Shown: piece after piece, positions 1 to 6,424 of the stretch
How the letters are laid out: every line of letters starts with the position of its first letter
Position numbering within the stretch: the first letter of the stretch is position 1
Origin: Treponema sp.
GTDB lineage: Bacteria; Spirochaetota; Spirochaetia; Treponematales; Breznakiellaceae
Length of the DNA stretch: 11,752 bases
Direction: 5' to 3'
Assembly: GCA_031259345.1 (NCBI GenBank)
Contig: JAIRLQ010000225.1
Coordinates: 1 to 11,752 of the forward strand
Position numbers and translations under genes: made by a program
The notes under the pieces: model-generated
Database searches by the model: none
The model's input: only the letters and a program-made list of their open reading frames with translations
What the model was told of the DNA's origin: nothing

Positions 1-945
1 GAAATAAAACCGCTTATCGAACCGGCGGACATTGCCTTTATCAACCAGGAAACCCTGCTTGGCGGTGAAGTGTATGGTTTTTCCGGGTATCCGCTGTTCA
101 ATACCCCACAGGAAGTCGGAGACGCGCTAAAAGCCGCCGGTTTTGATGTGATCAACCACGCCACAAATCACATTATGGACAAGGGGGAAGGGGCCATTTT
201 CGCGACGATGGATTATTGGGATACCGTTCCCGGCATCCACTACCTTGGTATCTACCGTTCCCAGGAAGACAGGGACACCAAAAAGATCATTATCGAAAAA
301 AACGGTATAAAAACAGGTTTCCTTTCCTATACCTATGGGACAAACGGCCTGGCAGTACCACGTGATAAGCCCTATTTGGTCTCCCTTATCAACGATTCCG
401 TCATGGAAAAGGAAATTAAAACCCTCCGCCCTCTCTGCGATTTTCTCATCGTTTCCATGCACTGGGGTGTGGAATACCAGCATGCCGCCAGCGCATCACA
501 GAAACGCCTGAGCCGCTTCCTTGCGGACAACATGGTTGACCTTATCATCGGCCACCATCCGCATGTACTGGAACCATACGAATTTCTGGACCGCCCCGAT
601 GGTCAAAAAACACTTTGCTTTTACTCGTTGGGAAATTTCATATCCGCGCAAAGTACGGGCCCTACCCAACTGGGGGGCATTGCCTTTGTACGGATAAAAC
701 AACAGCACAACATAACCAGCATCGACGAAGCGGGAATTATTCCCGTGGTAAACCACTATGAAAACGGCTTATCCGGCTTTAAGGTTTATCCCCTCTACAA
801 TTACACCGAAGACCTCGCAAAAAAGCACCTGCTAAGGCTGCGCGGTATAACCATCGATCTTCCCTGGTTAAAAAATTTGGCGGAAGAAACTCTGACCGGT
901 GGAACTATCCTTCTCAAAAACCCCTTTGAGGAAGATCAATCGTGA
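1..945 (+). CDS. CapA-family metallophosphatase-like protein, 5' end outside window
   Basis: The reading frame is open from base 1, so the N-terminus lies outside the window; the first in-frame start-like codon (GTG at 70) falls inside the conserved domain and is not the true start. The 314 visible residues carry the signatures of the CapA/PGA_cap family (named after Bacillus poly-gamma-glutamate capsule protein CapA, calcineurin-like fold): INQET near residues 14-18, NHATNHIMDKG at about 52-62, HWGVEY from His154, GHHPHV at 184-189 and LGNFIS at 210-215. The Asn, His and Asp residues of these blocks are expected metal ligands. Any signal peptide or lipobox would lie in the missing part. It is the only plus-strand gene here and is convergent with the ribosomal operon, overlapping its last gene by 10 bases. 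The family is clear; the substrate is not, since many CapA-like proteins occur in species without a poly-glutamate capsule. Confidence 0.9.
   Translation, partial: EIKPLIEPADIAFINQETLLGGEVYGFSGYPLFNTPQEVGDALKAAGFDVINHATNHIMDKGEGAIFATMDYWDTVPGIHYLGIYRSQEDRDTKKIIIEKNGIKTGFLSYTYGTNGLAVPRDKPYLVSLINDSVMEKEIKTLRPLCDFLIVSMHWGVEYQHAASASQKRLSRFLADNMVDLIIGHHPHVLEPYEFLDRPDGQKTLCFYSLGNFISAQSTGPTQLGGIAFVRIKQQHNITSIDEAGIIPVVNHYENGLSGFKVYPLYNYTEDLAKKHLLRLRGITIDLPWLKNLAEETLTGGTILLKNPFEEDQS
910..934. other. Hairpin at the convergent gene ends; possible weak terminator
   Basis: CTTCTCAAA (910-918) pairs with TTTGAGGAAG (925-934) around a 6-base loop, with one bulged base. It sits inside the last codons of capA. 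On the minus strand it starts one base past the stop codon of the zinc-ribbon gene. No run of T follows the stem on either strand, so it is not a canonical intrinsic terminator. It could be a 3'-end stabilising hairpin, a weak bidirectional terminator, or chance. Confidence 0.25.
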
Positions 946-1124
946 ACAATGCTTTTCTTGCCATGCTTTACGGCGGCACGGCAAATTTTACAGAGTTTTA
1001 CCTTTACGTCGCCGTTTTCATGCTCGTACAGTACCTTTACGTTGGTTCGCTTGCATACCGGACATTCACTACGGCCATGGGATACCAATGCACGAATCCC
1101 TTTACCCCTGTGCGCTTTTGACAT
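936..1124 (-). CDS. Small basic zinc-ribbon protein of unknown function
   Basis: A 62-residue protein with two CxxC knuckles, C21-P-V-C24 and C45-K-I-C48, separated by 20 residues: a zinc-ribbon arrangement. It has 15 Lys/Arg against 5 Asp/Glu plus several His, so it is strongly basic, as expected for an RNA or ribosome contact. The ATG at 1124 is preceded by a purine-rich ribosome binding site (AAGGGGGG, six bases upstream of the ATG), and only 14 bases separate it from the rplQ stop. It is therefore almost certainly the last gene of the ribosomal operon. Its TGA overlaps the 3' end of capA by 10 bases. I do not recognise a named family. Context and charge suggest a ribosome-associated protein or a lineage-specific ribosomal protein, which is inference. 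Coding status is well supported by the ribosome binding site, spacing and Cys pattern. Confidence 0.8.
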   Translation of the reverse strand: MSKAHRGKGIRALVSHGRSECPVCKRTNVKVLYEHENGDVKVKLCKICRAAVKHGKKSIVHD

Positions 1125-1138
1125 TTCTTTCCCCCCTT

Positions 1139-1615
1139 CTAGGCTTTTTCGGCGACCCTGGCCTTTTCCTTTTTGCCGCCGCTGTCTTTCGGGGGCTTTT
1201 TATTTGTTCCCGCTTTATCGGACTTTTTAGCCTTTTTATCCGCCCCTTCCGTGTCCAGCTTATAATCCACCAGTTCCAAAATAACCAGCTCCGCGGCATC
1301 CCCGGAGCGCTCACCAAGTTTGATAATCCGGGTATAACCGCCGGGCCGATCCTTCATCCGGGGGGCAATATCGGTAAAAAGTTTCGCCACTACCCCCTCA
1401 TTATAAAGCCGGCTGGAAACTATACGGCGGTTATGAACCGAATCTACTTTGGCACGGGTGATAAGCCTTTCTGCGCTGCGCCGAACTTCCAGCGCCTTCG
1501 CCTTTGTAGTTCTAATCCGCTCATGATTAAAAAGAGACGTTATCATGTTGCGGCGCAGAGCTTTACGGTGAGCGGAAGTCCGTTCAAGGGGGTTAAACCC
1601 TCTCCTATGTTTCAT
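1139..1615 (-). CDS. rplQ: 50S ribosomal protein L17 (bL17) with Lys-rich tail
   Basis: L17 of the large subunit, located near the peptide exit tunnel. The start MKHRRGFNPLERTSAHRKAL is diagnostic, and the conserved core runs to about residue 118 (ELVILELVD). The remaining 40 residues are a low-complexity tail rich in Lys, Ala, Gly and Asp that most L17 proteins lack (usual length about 115-130; here 158). The ATG at 1615 lies inside the end of rpoA, giving an 11-base overlap. The ribosome binding site (AAGGA about 8-9 bases upstream) also lies within rpoA, so translation is probably coupled to rpoA. This is the usual last gene of the alpha operon, but here a zinc-ribbon gene follows. Confidence 0.97.
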   Translation of the reverse strand: MKHRRGFNPLERTSAHRKALRRNMITSLFNHERIRTTKAKALEVRRSAERLITRAKVDSVHNRRIVSSRLYNEGVVAKLFTDIAPRMKDRPGGYTRIIKLGERSGDAAELVILELVDYKLDTEGADKKAKKSDKAGTNKKPPKDSGGKKEKARVAEKA

Positions 1616-2660
1616 CTTCTACTTCCTTTTGAGGAACAACCCGTATGGCGTTCTTTAGCTGGTTTATATCCGTAATCCCCAGATTTAGATTCCACTCCTT
1701 GAGCTTTTCCTTGATCTCCTGAAGGGATTTTTTTCCAAAATTCCGGGTTTTGGCGATGTCATCCTCGGTTTTCCTGGTCAGTTCCCCAATAGTCTTTATA
1801 TTCGCGTTCTTAAGACAGTTGGAAGAACGAACCGAAAGCTCCAGTTCCTCTACCGGCGTGTTGAGGATCTGCCGCACCCGCTCATCGTCTTCATCAAAAT
1901 CATCATCCACACCAAGACTGTTTTCATCAAAATTAATGAAAACCGAAAAGTGATCCTTGGCAATTTTCGCGGCTTCCGCCAGGGCAACATCCGGCCTTAT
2001 CGTGCCGTCGGTCCAGATCTCAAGCACCAGTTTATCGTAATCGCTCCGCTGTCCCACCCGCGTGGGTTCAACCGCGTACTTTACCTTCCTGACCGGAGAG
2101 AAGATCGCATCAAGGGGGATCGTACCGATGACATCAACATAACGCTCGTTTACCTCGGAAGGCACATAACCCCGTCCAAGATCTATCTGGACTTCAATTT
2201 CCAGTCTGGCGTTATCCATCAGTGTCATTACATGCTGGCCGGTACTCAGTATCTCAACCTGACCAAGCCGGGCAAAATCATCACTTTTAATTTCCCTCTT
2301 GCCGGACCACTCATAAAAAATGATATCCTGCTCCATATCATCAGGAAGCTTCAACCGGATCTGTTTAAGGTTATTGATCACTTCCAGAGAGTCTTCAACC
2401 ACATTGGGAATAGTTTCAAACTCATTGGACACCATGTGAGCGGTTCCCGTTTCGTTATAAGAAGTTATCTTAATCGCCGTAATAGCGTAGCCTTCAATCG
2501 ACGAAAGGAGAACTCGGCGAAGGGTATTACCAACTGTTGTACCAAAACCCGGTTCAAAAGGAGCAGCGGTGAATCTGCCGTAATTCTGCTTTAGCTCACC
2601 ATGCTCATAGGTAATCCCTTTAGGGCGCTTGAATCCTTTAAGAAGGTTCTTCCGGGCCAT
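1605..2660 (-). CDS. rpoA: DNA-directed RNA polymerase subunit alpha
   Basis: Alpha subunit, 351 residues; its dimer nucleates polymerase assembly. The N-terminal assembly domain (about 1-235) contains the conserved GNTLRRVLLSSIEGYA block. An acidic linker (about 250-260, Asp/Glu rich) leads to the C-terminal domain (about 265-335), with LSVRSSNCLKNANI and NFGKKSLQEIKEKL. The Arg in LSVRSSNC corresponds to the E. coli Arg265 that contacts UP-element DNA and activators. I chose the ATG at 2660 (MARKNLLKG) over the in-frame GTG at 2666. AAGGAG stands five bases before the ATG, whereas the GTG would overlap it. The stop codon of rpsD lies within that binding site, so the two genes are tightly packed. 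The opening residues resemble treponemal alpha subunits as I remember them. Confidence 0.98.
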   Translation of the reverse strand: MARKNLLKGFKRPKGITYEHGELKQNYGRFTAAPFEPGFGTTVGNTLRRVLLSSIEGYAITAIKITSYNETGTAHMVSNEFETIPNVVEDSLEVINNLKQIRLKLPDDMEQDIIFYEWSGKREIKSDDFARLGQVEILSTGQHVMTLMDNARLEIEVQIDLGRGYVPSEVNERYVDVIGTIPLDAIFSPVRKVKYAVEPTRVGQRSDYDKLVLEIWTDGTIRPDVALAEAAKIAKDHFSVFINFDENSLGVDDDFDEDDERVRQILNTPVEELELSVRSSNCLKNANIKTIGELTRKTEDDIAKTRNFGKKSLQEIKEKLKEWNLNLGITDINQLKNAIRVVPQKEVEDET

Positions 2661-2669
2661 GGGCACTCC

Positions 2670-3305
2670 TTATTTAGAATATAATTCAACAATCATCTGT
2701 TCCTTAACATCCATCAAATCGGTAATATCGCTACGACGCGGCGCCGCAAGGAATTTGCCCTTCAAGGCATCAGGATCCAACTGGAGCCAGGGCATAACCC
2801 CGGATTTACCGTATTCTTTGAGCGCATCTTTGAAGACCACAAGGCTCTTGCTGGATTCCATGATAGAAATTTCGTCCTCGGGCTTTACCAAATAAGACGG
2901 GACATTAACCCTCTTTCCATTTACCGCAACATGACCATGAAGTACCACCTGCCGGGCCTGACTCCGCGAAGTAGCAAGGCGAAGCCGGTATACCACATTA
3001 TCCAGGCGGCGTTCCAGAAGCACAAAAAGATTTTCGCCTGTAATACCGGTCATACGAAGGGCCCGTTCAAAAAACAGGCTGAACTGCTTTTCCTGCATTC
3101 CGTAAATTCTCTTAAGCTTCTGCTTTTCCCGAAGCTGGATACCATAATCAGAACGTTTTCCTGCACGGGCCTTGGGATCTTTTCCCGGCGCAGACCGTTT
3201 TCTATTGATGGGACATTTATCGCTTCTGCAACGATCCCCTTTGAGCATGAGTTTTTTTTGTTCCACCCGGCACAATCGGCACACCGGTCCGGTATATCTA
3301 GCCAT
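2670..3305 (-). CDS. rpsD: 30S ribosomal protein S4 (uS4), zinc-binding form
   Basis: S4 is a primary 16S rRNA binder that starts assembly of the small-subunit body. In E. coli it also represses the alpha operon by binding its mRNA leader. The 211-residue length is normal. The N-terminus carries C9, C12, C26 and C31, the zinc-binding (C+) version. The S4 RNA-binding domain is seen at about 99-160 (RRLDNVVYRLRLATSRSQAR, then HGHVAVNGKRVNVPSYLVKP). The ATG at 3305 follows AAGGA by 6 bases, and 26 bases separate it from the rpsK stop. If the palindromic leader upstream of rpmJ is a feedback element, S4 is one natural candidate ligand, by analogy with E. coli. Confidence 0.98.
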   Translation of the reverse strand: MARYTGPVCRLCRVEQKKLMLKGDRCRSDKCPINRKRSAPGKDPKARAGKRSDYGIQLREKQKLKRIYGMQEKQFSLFFERALRMTGITGENLFVLLERRLDNVVYRLRLATSRSQARQVVLHGHVAVNGKRVNVPSYLVKPEDEISIMESSKSLVVFKDALKEYGKSGVMPWLQLDPDALKGKFLAAPRRSDITDLMDVKEQMIVELYSK

Positions 3306-3331
3306 AGTATTCCTTTTCCCCCTTGGTATGC

Positions 3332-3715
3332 CTATATGCGGCGGGTTTTCCGTGGCCGACAGCCATTATGCGGGATCGGCGTTACATCGTTGATAGACTT
3401 CACCTTGATACCCAACACTCCCAACTGCCGGATTGCCGACTCACGGCCTATCCCCGGACCCTTAACATACACATGCACTTCCCGCAGACCCGCCTGCATT
3501 GCCTTTTGAGCTGCGGTCTCCGTTACCGTCTGCGCGGCAAAGGGTGTGGATTTTTTGGCTCCCCTAAACCCAAGCCCGCCGGAACTGGCCCAGGAAACCG
3601 CATTTCCCAGTAAATCGGTAATGGTTACAATTGTATTATTGAACGTAGCCTGAATATATACGTTCCCTTCATAAACGGACTTTTTTTCTTTTCGTTTCTT
3701 GGTATTAGCAGCCAC
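3332..3715 (-). CDS. rpsK: 30S ribosomal protein S11 (uS11), GTG start
   Basis: S11 sits on the small-subunit platform and lines the mRNA exit cleft with S7 and S18. The 127-residue protein shows NVYIQATFNNTIVTITD, the ASSGGLGFRGAKKSTPFAAQ block, VYVKGPGIGRESAIR and the Arg-rich C-terminus GCRPRKTRRI. The start codon is GTG at 3715, five bases downstream of a strong GGAGG; no ATG in frame fits. It is preceded by a 64-base gap after rpsM that contains a hairpin, unusual in this otherwise compact cluster. Confidence 0.97.
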   Translation of the reverse strand: MAANTKKRKEKKSVYEGNVYIQATFNNTIVTITDLLGNAVSWASSGGLGFRGAKKSTPFAAQTVTETAAQKAMQAGLREVHVYVKGPGIGRESAIRQLGVLGIKVKSINDVTPIPHNGCRPRKTRRI

Positions 3716-3748
3716 TCTATCCTCCGTAACCAGGGTTCAACCGCCGCG

Positions 3749-3775
3749 CCGGGCACGACATTCCGAAACACCCGG
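3749..3775 (-). other. Hairpin in the rpsM-rpsK gap
   Basis: On the transcribed strand CCGGGTG (3775-3769) can pair with TGCCCGG (3755-3749), five Watson-Crick pairs plus two G-T pairs around a 13-base loop. Just downstream, GGTT-G-AACC-CT-GGTT offers two mutually exclusive short pairings immediately before the GGAGG that serves rpsK. No T run follows, so it is not a terminator. A role in rpsK translation or RNA processing is possible but unproven. Confidence 0.35.
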
Positions 3776-3779
3776 TCTG

Positions 3780-4145
3780 CTATTTCTTCTTCCCGGCAAC
3801 CGTCTTTTTCTTGCCTTTACGTGTACGGGCATTGGTTCTGGTCCGCTGCCCCCGGAGGGGTAGTCCCTTACGATGCCGAAGCCCCCGATAGCAGCCAATA
3901 TCCATCAGCCGCTTGATATTCAGGGCAACTTCGGTACGAAGGCGCCCCTCTACCTTGTATTCCCCTTCGATAATCTGACGCAGATCGTTCAGTTCTTCCT
4001 GGGACAGATCGTTGATCTTCCGCACAGGGTCGATCTTTGTTTTCTCACAGATCTTATCCGCACTGGACCTGCCAATCCCATAGATATAGGTCAAGGCGAT
4101 ATTGGTATGCTTATTTGGGAGGTCCACCCCCACAAGACGCGCCAT
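3780..4145 (-). CDS. rpsM: 30S ribosomal protein S13 (uS13)
   Basis: S13 is in the small-subunit head and forms intersubunit bridges; its C-terminal tail reaches the P-site tRNA. The 121-residue protein has the standard start MARLVGVDLPNKHTNIALTY, the helix-two-turn-helix region with YIYGIGRSSADKIC, the block YRGLRHRKGLPLRGQRT, and a basic tail ending in Lys residues. The ATG at 4145 is three bases past the rpmJ stop. GGGG within the end of rpmJ serves as the ribosome binding site, implying coupled translation. Confidence 0.98.
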   Translation of the reverse strand: MARLVGVDLPNKHTNIALTYIYGIGRSSADKICEKTKIDPVRKINDLSQEELNDLRQIIEGEYKVEGRLRTEVALNIKRLMDIGCYRGLRHRKGLPLRGQRTRTNARTRKGKKKTVAGKKK

Positions 4146-4148
4146 AAA

Positions 4149-4262
4149 CTACCCCTGTTTCTGCTTATGCTTTGGATTTTGGCAAACAATACGGACAATT
4201 CCGTTTCGTTTGATCACCTTGCACTTATCACAAATCGGCTTTACACTGGTCCGGACTTTCAT
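4149..4262 (-). CDS. rpmJ: 50S ribosomal protein L36 (bL36), zinc-binding form
   Basis: A 37-residue gene. Translation begins MKVRTSVKPICDKCKVIKR, and the ligand set C11, C14, C27, H32 is the classic CCCH zinc site of the C+ form of L36. L36 packs against domain VI of 23S rRNA late in large-subunit assembly. The ATG at 4262 is preceded by AAGGGAG with a seven-base spacer. It is the first gene after the 124-base secY gap and so the first gene read from the candidate alpha-operon promoter. It is also the usual neighbour of rpsM. Confidence 0.97.
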   Translation of the reverse strand: MKVRTSVKPICDKCKVIKRNGIVRIVCQNPKHKQKQG

Positions 4263-4290
4263 CCATCTACTCCCTTACGCCATGCGCTGT

Positions 4291-4330
4291 CCCGTAGACT
4301 ACGGGCCCGTAAATTTACGGGTAACTACCC
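4291..4330 (-). promoter_or_regulatory. Overlapping palindromes, candidate r-protein mRNA leader
   Basis: Three inverted repeats lie end to end: GGGTAACTACCC (4319-4330, arms of 5), CCCGTAAATTTACGGG (4306-4321, a perfect 16-base palindrome) and CCCGTAGACTACGGG (4291-4305, arms of 7 around one base). A fourth, TACGGGCCCGTA (4300-4311), straddles the last two. The arms are shared, so the pairings are mutually exclusive; the RNA could switch between folds. The element lies directly downstream of a good promoter, 28 bases before the rpmJ start, and would form the extreme 5' end of the transcript. No T run follows on the minus strand, so a plain terminator is unlikely. A binding site for an autoregulatory ribosomal protein (for example S4 or S13) or a 5' stability element is inference. 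Confidence 0.55.
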
Positions 4331-4359
4331 ATTAAACTAAATTTTTTGGAATTCGTCAA
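4331..4359 (-). promoter_or_regulatory. Candidate sigma-70 type promoter of the alpha operon
   Basis: On the minus strand TTGACG (4359-4354) and TTTAAT (4336-4331) are separated by exactly 17 bases. Each box has one mismatch to the bacterial consensus. The spacer is A/T-rich. The discriminator begins GGGTAG, and transcription would start at about 4322-4326. The site lies in the largest non-coding gap of the window, upstream of rpmJ. It gives rpmJ, rpsM, rpsK, rpsD, rpoA, rplQ and the zinc-ribbon gene their own promoter in addition to read-through from the spc genes. Confidence 0.65.
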
Positions 4360-4386
4360 TTGGGAAACGATACAAGCCCCTTTTCA

Positions 4387-5712
4387 CTACAAATTCCGCC
4401 CTTTGAGCCGGCCACGCTTGGTAAGCCCCTCATGATGGTGCATTTTAAGCAGACCTTCAACCTGGCTCATGGTATCAAGGTCTACACCCACCAGGATAAG
4501 CAGGGACGTACCCCCCATCAGATAGGAGATTGAAGAGGGAAAGTTAAAAACCCCCTGGATAATCGTCGGTATAACCGCAATAAGGGCAAGATACAGAGAA
4601 CCGGGCAGGACAATCCGGTTAAGTATCTTGGTCAGGTACTCTTCAATCCGTTCTGTCCGGATACCGGGGATGGAACCTCCGTTTTCCCGGATCTGTTTGG
4701 CTATTTCGATGGGGTTTAAGCTTACTTGGGTGTAAAAATATGCAAAAAAGATAATAAAAAGCACGTACAGAATGTTGTAGAGGTACCCTCCAGGATTCAA
4801 AACCCGCGATACCGTATTAAGCCAGGCTACATTGGCCCCAATAGTTGAGGCAATCTGCAGGGGGAACGTGAGGATCGAAGATGCAAAGATAACAGGAATA
4901 ACCCCCGACGGATTTATCTTGAAGGGTATATAGGTATTTTGGGCGCCATACATCCGGCGGCCTACTACCCGTTTGGCATAATTTACCTGTATTTTCCGCT
5001 GCCCCTGCTGTTCAAAAACCACCAGCGCAATCACCGCCACGAAAACAACAAAAACCACGATAACAAATACGGGATTAAGACCGTTCTGTACCCGGTCCCC
5101 CAGCTCGTAAACGGCCTGGGGAAGCCGGGCCACGATACCGGCAAAGATAAGGAGGGAAATTCCGTTTCCAATTCCGCGCCGGGTAATCTGCTCCCCTATC
5201 CACATCAGAAACATGGTCCCCGTCGTTACCGTCATAATGGCAATAATGGAGAAGGGTATCATCCCCATGTTAAGAAGATTGACCCCGCTTAGAACGATAC
5301 TCCGGGCATACTGGGTAACTGCGAAGGCCTGAATGATACAAACGCCCACCGTTCCGATACGCTGGTAGCTTTGTATCTTTTTTCTGCCCCCCTCTTCCTG
5401 GGAAATTTTCTTAAGGCCGGGAAACACAATCAGAAGAAGCTGCATGATGATCGACATGCTGATATAGGGCATGATCCCAAGCATAAACACGGAAAAATTG
5501 GAAAAGGCGCCCCCTGCAAACAAATCCAGATAATCCACAATGGGATTTCCCGAATTTGCCTGAGAAAGAAAATAAGCGGAAAGTTCCCGAACATTGATCC
5601 CCGGAATAGGAAGCACCGCTCCAACACGGAAAACCACCAGCATCAACGCGGTAAAGACTATCCGCTCCCGCAGTTCCTTTACCCTAAAAATACCAACTAA
5701 AGGATTAGTCAT
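4387..5712 (-). CDS. secY: Preprotein translocase channel subunit SecY
   Basis: SecY forms the membrane channel for secretion and for insertion of membrane proteins, with SecE/SecG and either SecA or the ribosome as partner. The 441-residue length is typical. About ten hydrophobic segments can be seen, beginning near residues 19-40 and ending near 395-415. Family blocks include the IGEQITRRGIGNG loop and the cytoplasmic loop NPIEIAKQIRENGG-SIPGIR, whose last Arg is the conserved SecA/ribosome-contact residue (E. coli Arg357 equivalent). The C-terminus has the usual MSQVEGLLKM pattern and a basic end. The ATG at 5712 is three bases after the rplO stop, with AGGA inside the end of rplO as binding site. 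It closes the spc block; adk, map and infA do not follow it. Confidence 0.98.
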   Translation of the reverse strand: MTNPLVGIFRVKELRERIVFTALMLVVFRVGAVLPIPGINVRELSAYFLSQANSGNPIVDYLDLFAGGAFSNFSVFMLGIMPYISMSIIMQLLLIVFPGLKKISQEEGGRKKIQSYQRIGTVGVCIIQAFAVTQYARSIVLSGVNLLNMGMIPFSIIAIMTVTTGTMFLMWIGEQITRRGIGNGISLLIFAGIVARLPQAVYELGDRVQNGLNPVFVIVVFVVFVAVIALVVFEQQGQRKIQVNYAKRVVGRRMYGAQNTYIPFKINPSGVIPVIFASSILTFPLQIASTIGANVAWLNTVSRVLNPGGYLYNILYVLFIIFFAYFYTQVSLNPIEIAKQIRENGGSIPGIRTERIEEYLTKILNRIVLPGSLYLALIAVIPTIIQGVFNFPSSISYLMGGTSLLILVGVDLDTMSQVEGLLKMHHHEGLTKRGRLKGRNL

Positions 5713-5715
5713 GCC

Positions 5716-6186
5716 TTATTCCTGCTTCTCAGGCGCCTTGTCACCTTTAATAAAAACCAACCCTCCGGCCTTTTCGATTTTTCCTCTGGCAGACGCGGAG
5801 ACTGCGGACACCACAAATGTAAGACTTTTGGTAAGTTTACCATCACCAAGCACTTTAACCGGAGCAGTTCCCTTTATCAGCCCTTTTCTAAAAAGGCTTT
5901 CAAAATTTACCGTTTCTGAAACCCCATAATGCGCTTCAATTTCCCCAAGGTTAACAATCTGCGCTTCTTTTTTGAAGGGATAATTGGAAAAACCCCGCTG
6001 GGCCAGGCGGCGGTACAGGGGCATCTGACCACCCTCAAAACCAACATAGGTTTTTCCGCCGGAACGGGCCTTTTGGCCTTTATTTCCTTTCCCCGCGGTG
6101 GTTCCCCGGCCAGACCCTTGACCACGGCCAAGTATCCGTTTCCGTTTATTCGAACCCTCGGGGGCATGTAAATCGAAACTATGCAT
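5716..6186 (-). CDS. rplO: 50S ribosomal protein L15 (uL15)
   Basis: L15 binds 23S rRNA late in large-subunit assembly through a long basic N-terminal extension. The 156-residue protein shows the Gly/Arg/Lys-rich extension GRGQGSGRGTTAGKGNKGQK (about 20-39), then FEGGQMPLYRRLAQRGF and the globular domain ending GLVFIKG, followed by a short charged tail. The ATG at 6186 follows GAGGAG with a 6-base spacer, and 24 bases separate it from the rpmD stop. The neighbours rpmD and secY are standard. Confidence 0.97.
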   Translation of the reverse strand: MHSFDLHAPEGSNKRKRILGRGQGSGRGTTAGKGNKGQKARSGGKTYVGFEGGQMPLYRRLAQRGFSNYPFKKEAQIVNLGEIEAHYGVSETVNFESLFRKGLIKGTAPVKVLGDGKLTKSLTFVVSAVSASARGKIEKAGGLVFIKGDKAPEKQE

Positions 6187-6210
6187 TTCTATCTCCTCAT
6201 TCCGGTCATC

Positions 6211-6420
6211 CTAAGAGGATGGAAAATCCCCAGAGGACGGAAGCTCCTCAACAGAAACCATGTGGGAAACCACCCGCACCATTCCCAGTACAGCGGGACT
6301 CGCCTCCAGTTCATTTACCGAGCCGATCTTCCGCAGGCCCAGGGAACGTACCGTGGCCCGCTGTTTGGGAAGGGATCTTATCACGCTTTTAATCAGGCGG
6401 ATCCGTATTTTCTGTGCCAT
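6211..6420 (-). CDS. rpmD: 50S ribosomal protein L30 (uL30)
   Basis: L30 is a small peripheral large-subunit protein. The start at 6420 (MAQKIRIRLIKSVIRSLPKQ) gives 69 residues; the frame runs upstream into rpsE, but those residues do not look like L30. The conserved pattern continues with TVRSLGLRKIGS and ends in MVRVVSHMVSVEE. About eight further residues (LPSSGDFPSS region) make it slightly longer than the usual 58-62. The start is four bases past the rpsE stop. A TTAGGAG stretch abuts the ATG, and GGGG further upstream gives better spacing. Confidence 0.95.
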   Translation of the reverse strand: MAQKIRIRLIKSVIRSLPKQRATVRSLGLRKIGSVNELEASPAVLGMVRVVSHMVSVEELPSSGDFPSS

Positions 6421-6424
6421 ACTC

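Noticed and set aside
899..1675. Plus-strand open frame of 258 codons across rplQ and the zinc-ribbon gene
   Set aside because: It is the antisense shadow of two well-supported minus-strand genes, has no family resemblance, and its protein is rich in Pro, Phe and Arg runs typical of reverse-frame translation.
1950..2594. Plus-strand open frame of 214 codons opposite rpoA
   Set aside because: It lies wholly antisense to the conserved rpoA N-terminal domain, with no recognisable domain or convincing ribosome binding site.
4306..4350. Plus-strand intrinsic terminator (palindrome 4306-4321 with the T run at 4342-4347)
   Set aside because: The T run is about 20 bases past the stem, too far for a canonical terminator, and no plus-strand gene leads into it. 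The same bases are better explained as the minus-strand promoter spacer.
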